DNA of 23,713 bases, taken from assembly GCA_900642245.1 (NCBI GenBank), contig CAAAJI010000657.1, forward strand, positions 1 through 23,713. Direction: 5' to 3'. The position numbers were made by a program, and so were the translations under genes. The notes beneath the pieces were generated by a model. The model had not been told where the DNA came from and made no database searches. It saw only the letters and a list, made by a program, of their open reading frames with translations. Below, piece by piece: positions 17,350-23,713 of this stretch (the stretch's first letter is position 1; every line of letters starts with the position of its first letter). This DNA comes from Fragilaria radians. Its lineage: Eukaryota; Bacillariophyta; Fragilariophyceae; Fragilariales; Fragilariaceae.

Positions 17350-18120
17350 AAAACTTAGGGAGCCAATATTGATCAAGCACTTGGGATGCAAGAATTATCA
17401 ATAGCACCATACGCAGTGAAAAATGAACTTTCCTTGCAAGCAATCACCATGTGTGATCCAGCAAAGTGCTGGTTTGAAGTAGCTGAAATCCGGGATAAAA
17501 CATAAAAAAAGTATACGTAGTAGACATAACATGGCTTTGCCGTTACTCATGCCCGAAGAGGTGCATCAATGACAATGGAAATGAATTCCTGCATTAAGAG
17601 TTTCAAGAGCTCTTCCAATCCTACAGGGGAAAATCAGTGCCTTTAATTTCCATCAAGCTACTTTTGTTGAATGTTTTCATCAAAAATTAGGGAACATGAT
17701 ATGTTTTTATGAACTTGAAGACTATGATTTTGATTATCAAGATCCATGGTAGAAAATTTTAGCTCTCATTGTGGGTTATATGCTCTACTGTACAAAGTGA
17801 ACTTAACACTATACCAGCACAAATTGTCTTTGGATGAGACATGCTGTTTGATTTATTTTTTACCACTGAGGATAAAGAAACAATAAAAATTAAATAAGAA
17901 GCCTCAGATGCCAATACACACAAAGGAAACTCAAACCAAGTAAAACATGAATACAAGGTCAATGATCAAGTACTACTTGACAGAAGGATTCTCAATGCAA
18001 GGTAGGCCCAAGAAGGGACGGACAGTACCAAGCAGCACGAGTTTATTCCAACGGTACCCTTAAGATATGAAAGGGTACCTATGTGCAGTACGTAATGGCG
18101 CCGTTAGAGGCAGAAAATGA
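17350..18120 (+). pseudogene. Ty3/gypsy-like integrase, frameshifted
   Basis: Order of blocks: 'SLQAITMCDPAKCWFEVAEI' (17431-17490; first catalytic Asp at 17455); after TAA and a +2 shift in an A-run near 17505, 'ITWLCRYSCPKRC' and 'INDNGNEFLH' (second catalytic Asp at about 17571); then 'FHQKLGNMICFYELEDYDFD' near 17675, where the third catalytic residue region is just lost; 'TIPAQIVFG' and 'DMLFDLFFTTEDK' near 17810-17875; 'VKHEYKVNDQVLLDRRILN' near 17942-17998; and a worn end reading 'YSNGTL'. The C-terminal KHxYxVxDxVLL and NGT(L/V) features are the usual tail of gypsy-type Pol in diatoms. Clearly non-functional. Confidence 0.75.
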
Positions 18121-19633
18121 CATAAAATGAATCCTATCAAGACTAAGGCACAAGACTAATCTTGCTAAGTTAAAGAATTAGTTAAACTAACAAGTCACAA
18201 GACTCTTGAGCAAACGACAATTGAAGCAACCTTTTCAACCACAAGCATCTCCAGGAATTATGCACACTTGATATTCTAGAAGATCTGTTGAATTTCCCAA
18301 TTGATGATTTTTGCTAATGCTGCTGAATCTGTACAAGGATATACACGAGGAGAAAGTGATTATCAATTTGTTAACCATCCTGAAATGCAAGAACATTCCA
18401 AATATTCAAACTTGCTATTTTTCTCGTCCATCCTACTACTAAAAAAGTTTCACATCCGATCTGGCCGGTGCTACCCCGTAACCCTTGTGCGTTTTGTTGG
18501 AAAATAGTGATTGAGCACGAGTACAGTGTTTACAGAGTTCGCGACTAAAATCACTAGGGATATAGCTAATTCAAACGTTGTCGAGACTTAACTTTCAGTT
18601 GAATTCCTTCCAAACAATGGAAAAAAAATAACACTATTCCTTTAAATTGAGGAAAAAGATCTTTTGTGCTTCTTAATCTTAAGTCTAATTATAAGTGGTT
18701 TAAAAGGCATGAATCATATGGATCAATTACATCGTATCAATCCTTCATTTGTCTCATTTTTAAAATTGTCAAACAATTAAGGAATACATCATACAAAGGT
18801 AACAAAACAAAAAATAGGGATTTTGTACCAACAGAATTATTTTGATTCTTTCAACTACAATCTTTGACGCTCCAATAGCAGCAGCACCAAAATCTTTTAC
18901 AACAATAGTGCAAGAAATAGCTAAAGTATGTCTTTAAACAATAGCTTTAATGGTGGGGATGAAATTACTACCATCATACCTTTGTAATGCCAATGCTAAA
19001 TCATTGGTATAATTTACTTTAAGTTCTGTGATGTTGAATGCAACTGTAGATACCAATGACATCCTAGGTCAAGCAGTAATACTAAAATATTGTGGCATGC
19101 ATCAGATTGCATGATCGACAAATTCTAGGTTCACAAATAACAATCATATAAATCTTTGTCATATTTATTGCTGGAAATGTAAAAGTTCAAAGATACATTA
19201 TCTTTTGTAAAATAGTTAACCCTGCGGAGCAAAGCAAGCACCAATTACTAGTTCTTAATAAAAAATTCCTGTTGAGAATCATATAGGCTTTAGATTTCAA
19301 TGTGGACAATAAAATAGGATCGATCATATCATAACGAACCAAATCGCACGTGATCACTTCTTTGTGCACATAAAAATTAATTCACGTTTTCACCATAATT
19401 TTCAGCGATATATGAGCACTAAACGACATATACGACAAAAAAATTGCACTTTAAATTCTTTGGGACTTTTGACTCTTACTCGAACATAATGTTGAAGTGA
19501 CTGCTTCAGTTAAAAGACCTTTTTACTATGGAATTAAAGTCATAAAAGGAAACTCAATTTTGCTCGAGTGATGACTCTGCCGATCATGTCCAAAAATTTA
19601 CGAAGCCAATGGGCGTTACCGTAGAGGCAATCG
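18121..19633. other. Spacer and probable promoter region of the 5-TM gene
   Basis: About 1.5 kb, AT-rich. A few short frames (for example 18301-18507) show no recognisable domain. The last 250 bp before 19634 presumably include the promoter and 5' UTR of the membrane-protein gene; no TATA box or initiator could be assigned with confidence. Confidence 0.5.
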
Positions 19634-21450
19634 ATGTACAATCTACCGGTAGGGATACATCATGATCGTGATCAACGAAGAAAATGTTACATTACAAATA
19701 CTTTCTCATCCTGTCTTTTTATGAATTTTAATTTTTCACAGGCAACAACAGCAATTGATGTCCTTACTAACATTCCTCGATTCGGACGGTCGTCCAATTT
19801 TGCCGATATCTGGGGTACTCAAGATGAAAAGAGGGAATATATATTGGGTTTAGTATTTTGGGGAATATTGTTCTTTTCTTTGTGCTTTCTTTGGAGCATT
19901 AGCATCATCGTATGGAAATGCTTAGGACGGCAAAAGGTGGGTTTCCTATCCGGAGCTCCATTTATCCGACCTCAAGCAGCTCTTTCCATACGTCATGACA
20001 GATCTTTTTGGTATCGACTGGTCTTCTTGAATGCAGCCTTATTATTTATTGTATGTGGAATATTTTTTGTCACACAAGGAATTACAAACTTACGAACCAC
20101 TTTGAACACTTTCATGTATTCAACCGAGGTAAGAGAACTTATTTTTCCATTTCTTTTTCATCTTTCACCTTCTGATGTATTTGAAACATTGGAATCAAAT
20201 CATGTTGAAAGAAGGTTCAGTATCTCATGATACAAGTGAATGACTTGATTTATAACGTAAGACAAAATGCATTTAGCATTCATGAAATTCGAGATAAATA
20301 TGCCCAACAGCTTGAATACCTTACAAATCAAACCTGTTGGCAACATATTGAGCAATCCAATGCTTCTGAACTAATTCGGCTGTCGGTAGATGTCCATGCC
20401 TCACTTTTGTCGTTCAATGACTCTCTACCCTTTGAACTTGGTCAGCTGCAGAATAGTACGAGAATTATCCGAGATATCACACAAACTCTGAGTCAGGATG
20501 CTGCACAATGGCTGATCGATGTTTGGAAATTCCTGTTGGTGATTACAATGTTTATTGTCACTCCATCGATAATGATTGCTGGAGTGTGCGTTGCTTGGTT
20601 TGGTGTCGATTGTTCAATGCTTCGCAGATTTCTCTCCTGGATTATTTTACCCATTTTTGTCATCCAAGTGATTTTTGCATATACTGTTAGCAGCGGTTTG
20701 ATCATTATGGCTAGTGCCAACGCTGACTTTTGTACTGGTGAGTCTTCTTCCCACTCACCAGACTCAACTGTCGAGCAAATTTTGTTGAAATTGGGATATA
20801 GGGAAGGAGAATTTATCATCCAATTAGTTGGAAGTTACTTTCAACAGTGTTCCTTAATTCATGATCCACTGGATTTCTTGCGAACTTTCCATGGTAAAGT
20901 AGAAATCCTTCAAGTAATCATAGAGGACTGGAACCATACGCTTACAAAAGTAGAAGATTTAGAATTCGGCGACCTATGTGAACAACAAATGCTCCGTGCG
21001 TTTTCAATTACGCATATTCTTCAAGGAAGGGTAAATGAGTTATTGAACAATGTAAGGTCAATCTTATATGATTTACGCTGTGAACAAATATCACATCTTT
21101 ACGAAAGCTGTGTTTATGTTGGTCTTTGTGACGTTTCTATCACTGGACTTATCTGGGCATTTACATGCTTGTCTTCCATGTCAGCCACGGGACTTATAGT
21201 CTTAACTTTTCGATCTTGTTGGGAACTTAATGAGCCTACTAATTTGGATGCTGATGTTATGAGATCCAGTTCCGATAATCAATTAGACAGTTATCTACAT
21301 GATGGCGACGATGAGTTTGGAGGCTACACTGGATACGACGAAAATAATGATAGTCTGAAGGATTTTCTGGTATCCCTCGAAACTGAAGAGACTGAGAATA
21401 ATGAGAGAAATGAAGACATATTCCTGGACGAAAATAGCTCATCAAAATAA
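19634..21450 (+). CDS. Five-TM membrane protein, Tweety/prominin-like topology (3 exons)
   Basis: Joining 19634-19648, 19742-20128 and 20221-21450 gives 543 residues. Hydrophobic segments: TM1 about 39-63, TM2 97-117, TM3 237-262, TM4 272-298, TM5 439-463. TM1/2 and TM3/4 are close pairs; the TM2-3 loop (about 120 residues) and TM4-5 loop (about 140 residues, six or seven Cys) are long. Sequons fall in those loops (N170, N181, N200, N212, N372), fitting an outside location, and the acidic C-terminal tail (464-543) would be cytosolic. Five TMs, N-out/C-in, with two big outer loops and about 540 residues is the layout of Tweety-homologue and prominin families. That is inference from topology; no diagnostic residue was confirmed. 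The start is the first ATG after an in-frame TAG at 19622-19624; an extra upstream exon is possible. Confidence 0.75.
19649..19741 (+). other. Intron 1 of the 5-TM gene (93 bp, phase 0)
   Basis: Donor CCG|GTAGGG, pyrimidine-rich tract and acceptor TTTTTCACAG|GCA. The intron happens to be open in frame, so an unspliced reading would add 31 residues of unlikely composition (NTFSSCLFMNFNFSQ). Splicing leaves a coding first exon of only five codons. Confidence 0.65.
20129..20220 (+). other. Intron 2 of the 5-TM gene (92 bp, phase 0)
   Basis: Donor GAG|GTAAGA and acceptor GGTTCAG|TAT. Unspliced, the frame from exon 2 ends in TGA at 20228-20230. Splicing joins codon GAG to TAT and continues the long downstream frame, so this intron is well supported. 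The alternative acceptor at 20236 would create an immediate TGA. Confidence 0.85.
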
Positions 21451-23042
21451 CTATGAATCAAAGTAGGTCTGAGTAAGTTGAATGCCTGGCGGCGGCTACA
21501 TCGGAAGGTAACATGTGGTCTAGTCGAATGGAAATCTCACTTCGAAGCCATAAAATGTATTTGCGATGGCTTTTGCAACCTTGAGGATAAGTGATTCAAC
21601 TCGTCGAGTCAGTATCGATTCTCATTTTTCTACGAACGAACTGTCGATATCTGGAAGATTATCTCCTAAAGTTACATGCATTTTTTCAATGACACGATTG
21701 GACTTCCCTGAAAGTTCCTAAGGTAAATCGCTAATTCCTAGCAGACGGATTGATTCTTTACAAAACTTGACCACCTTTATGACCCTATTTCGAAATGTAA
21801 GATATGACATGAAAAATTAATTCGATTCCTGGTACAGCATCAGCGATATCTTTCTGAGAACTTCTATTTTTTGGTGCGACTTCTACGGAAAGTTATAGCA
21901 AGATACCGATTTAGAAAAACACATTTCAGCATCCTTTGATCTTCGAACCTCCGAGTTTGCAAAAGAATTGATCTAACTATGAAATCGATAATGACGTAGC
22001 ATATCTATTTTTTTTAGCATTATGATTACAAATATGGTTGGTGGATCTCAAGAGATTTAACGCATGTAATATTTATTTCGTCCATAGCACTAATGCGTTT
22101 GCCTTACAAATGCTATCCTCACTCCGTTCGGATATCAAACTTGCAGTGCATACATATATTTTAAAAGTTCATATGATACAAGAAATATTGCATACTACAG
22201 TTCATTAGGACTACCAAATCTTGATTTGAGGTAGTCATTTACTTATGGGAATTTTCATGTTGTAACTTTGAATGGCAGTAAATTCTAGTTTCACGAGCAC
22301 ATCATTTACAAGGAAAGACTCATGCCAAGGCTGATGGAAACGTAAGCTTTATATCGAAACATAGGAGGCAGCGTATATGACACTAATAAAGCACAATTTG
22401 ATACAGAACAATGAAATGTAATCCTTTTGCAACATCCTTAACTTGTAAGTGGAACCAACCTAATTTGACTTCAAATGTCTCCAATTTCAATTCTAATCCA
22501 ATTTAATCGTTTCCCTCGTAGTTGAGATCCATTTTGAATATTGCAATATTGTGAGAAGTCAGTCACAGAGACAGTTCTTCCCTAAGTAAGGCACATCTGG
22601 AAATAGTATTTAACACGTATGTGTATGTAGATTTTTCCAAGAGAAAATTACTTTTTAATTAAAATTCAATCTATAATATCCATAATACCTCCTGAGACTA
22701 TTTTCCGTGTTCATTTGGAGGCCAATCTTATGAATGCTAGTATTTTCTTGATTCATTAAATGCCAGTTATACTATCCATTAAGGACCTATGTCAGTTCTA
22801 TAGCATTACTTGGTTTCATGAATGTAATGGAATCACATGAATTTGAAGTTGTGTATTTTGATGATTGGAAAGGACACTATTTTTAATTTTTCATAGTGCC
22901 TACCTACACCACTCGCATATCGTTCACTTTGTACAGTAAGTATCTATCAATGACGTGTGACAATACGTGTTGGCGGTCGGGAGCAGCTCATTTCGTACAA
23001 AATTGTACGTTCTCTTCATTTCTTCCCATTTCATCGGTTGTC
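21451..23042. other. Intergenic region, nothing recognised
   Basis: About 1.6 kb between the 5-TM gene and the DUF1995 gene. No frame, transposon motif or repeat of note apart from the palindrome at 22994-23009. It presumably holds the 3' UTR of the first gene and the promoter of the second. Confidence 0.6.
22994..23009. promoter_or_regulatory. Palindrome upstream of the DUF1995 gene start
   Basis: CGTACAA-AA-TTGTACG: a perfect 7-bp inverted repeat with a 2-nt centre, ending 33 bp before the ATG at 23043. Its position would suit a dimeric transcription-factor site or a 5' UTR hairpin; neither is shown. Confidence 0.3.
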
Positions 23043-23713
23043 ATGTCGTGGAAGGCTTGCTTACTGTTTCATTTCCTTTGGATACAACTAGTTGATATAA
23101 CATCATCCTTTTCCCTACAGGATGCTCGGTATTCTACCTTCTCCTTCAATAATAATAAGTTGAAAACAACAACATCCGATAATCATGTTCAGAGGATCAA
23201 GAGGATGAGTGTACAGTTGTTTAATATTCCTCCTCCATTAGAATCTGATGTTCTAGCGACACGTACTTATGCCAATACAGAACGTCCACCTGCATCCTTT
23301 TATGAATTGCAACGTAATTCAGTTCGTGCTGTACGATTGGCACTCCGAGATGGACATTCCCTATTAGAAATTGAATTCCCTCCCTTACCTGCCAATGTTT
23401 TGGAATTGGATGATGTATCCGCATATGATGTGGCACAAGCGAACTTACGTCTAGCAACTGAATTTGCGCAGTCCTATGTGAATTCTTGTAATGCAATGGA
23501 AAGTAGTGATGATGGAACAACATCACCACCAAAAGTTGCTATCTTACTTCCAGATGAAGCAGAATTAGAAATTGGATTAGAATCTACAGGACTTACGACA
23601 AATCCTCATCCTGGTGTTATTATTAGTGCTTTGCGACGACGTAGGACTGATAGTGATACAGAAGAGAAGTCTGTTTCCTCGTCCTCCACCCCCTCCTTTT
23701 GGTCCTGGTTTGG
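23043..23713 (+). CDS. Plastid-targeted DUF1995 family protein (LPA3-like), 5' part
   Basis: Open from ATG 23043 to the window end (223 codons plus 2 nt). The start 'MSWKACLLFHFLWIQLVDIT' is a plausible signal peptide, and the next residues SSFSL put a Phe at the predicted cleavage point, followed by a Ser/Thr/Asn/Lys-rich, acid-poor stretch. This resembles the diatom bipartite plastid presequence (ASAFAP-like motif). From about residue 75, 'RPPASFYELQRNSVRAVRLA' and 'LEIEFPPLPANVLELDDVSA' followed by 'YDVAQANL' match the start of DUF1995, a family of plastid proteins that in plants includes LPA3, involved in photosystem II assembly. 'PPKVAILLPDEAELEIGLES' also fits. The C-terminal part is outside the window. 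A possible acceptor (CCCTACAG, 23113-23120) lies in frame, so an alternative spliced start cannot be excluded. Confidence 0.8.
   Translation, partial: MSWKACLLFHFLWIQLVDITSSFSLQDARYSTFSFNNNKLKTTTSDNHVQRIKRMSVQLFNIPPPLESDVLATRTYANTERPPASFYELQRNSVRAVRLALRDGHSLLEIEFPPLPANVLELDDVSAYDVAQANLRLATEFAQSYVNSCNAMESSDDGTTSPPKVAILLPDEAELEIGLESTGLTTNPHPGVIISALRRRRTDSDTEEKSVSSSSTPSFWSWF

Larger units (their letters stand above)
17036..18120 (+). mobile_element. Ty3/gypsy-like retrotransposon remnant (RNase H end plus integrase)
   Basis: Plus strand, opposite to the two copia bodies. The end of RNase H is followed by integrase as the last domain, the Ty3/gypsy order. The distance between them is short (about 170 bp), so the linker with the zinc-binding HHCC region is deleted and replaced by DNA containing two palindromes (17229-17273). 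Frames are broken throughout. No LTRs were identified. Confidence 0.7.

Noticed and set aside
18053..18079. GGTACCCTT / AAGGGTACC hairpin with a 9-nt loop, terminator-like
   Set aside because: It falls inside the decayed gypsy-like Pol, where the same bases can be read as the NGTL and following residues of the C-terminal tail, so a chance stem is more likely; this is not a bacterial terminator.
20493..20819. Minus-strand 108-codon frame
   Set aside because: Antisense to exon 3 of the membrane-protein gene, covering TM3 and TM4.
23221..23532. Minus-strand 103-codon frame
   Set aside because: Antisense to the DUF1995 coding sequence.

Overview
The window looks like nuclear DNA of a photosynthetic stramenopile, most likely a diatom. 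The reasons are: short GT-AG introns of about 92 bp; AT-rich spacers; retroelement Gag and Pol remnants of the kind common in diatom genomes; and, at the right edge, a DUF1995-type plastid protein whose start looks like a diatom bipartite plastid-targeting presequence (signal peptide, then a Phe-led transit peptide). The species cannot be told from the sequence alone. No rRNA, tRNA or CRISPR array was recognised.

Left third (1-8810): three diverged copies (A, B, C) of a roughly 1.8-2 kb unit lie in one orientation. B and C are in direct tandem. A and B are separated by about 3.1 kb, of which 2524 bp is a well-delimited DNA transposon (2538-5061) with imperfect terminal inverted repeats and a flanking TA on each side. 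The transposon carries two convergent broken genes: a pogo/Tc1-mariner-type DDE transposase (minus strand) and a second ORF of unknown function (plus strand). Each repeat unit keeps a small minus-strand ORF of about 100 codons that is far better conserved than the rest of the unit.

Middle (9290-18120): three decayed LTR-retrotransposon bodies. Ty1/copia remnant 1 (minus, about 9291-11355) keeps Gag, protease, part of RT and RNase H. Ty1/copia-like remnant 2 (minus, about 13546-16560) keeps Gag, a protease-region segment, part of integrase and the start of RT. A Ty3/gypsy-like remnant (plus, about 17036-18120) keeps the end of RNase H and most of integrase. Between the two copia bodies sits an intact 28-residue-repeat LRR gene (11544-13328). 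Its open frame starts only about 115 bp from the copia 1 Gag remnant and has no ATG ahead of the first repeat, so its 5' end may be missing.

Right third (18120-23713): lower transposon density and two ordinary genes. A three-exon gene (19634-21450) encodes a 543-residue membrane protein with five predicted TM helices and two sequon-bearing loops, a layout like the Tweety and prominin families. The 5' part of a plastid-targeted DUF1995 protein gene (start 23043) runs off the window. Both read plus and are separated by about 1.6 kb of apparently non-coding DNA. Overall this is a transposon-eroded accessory region joined to a conserved gene block.
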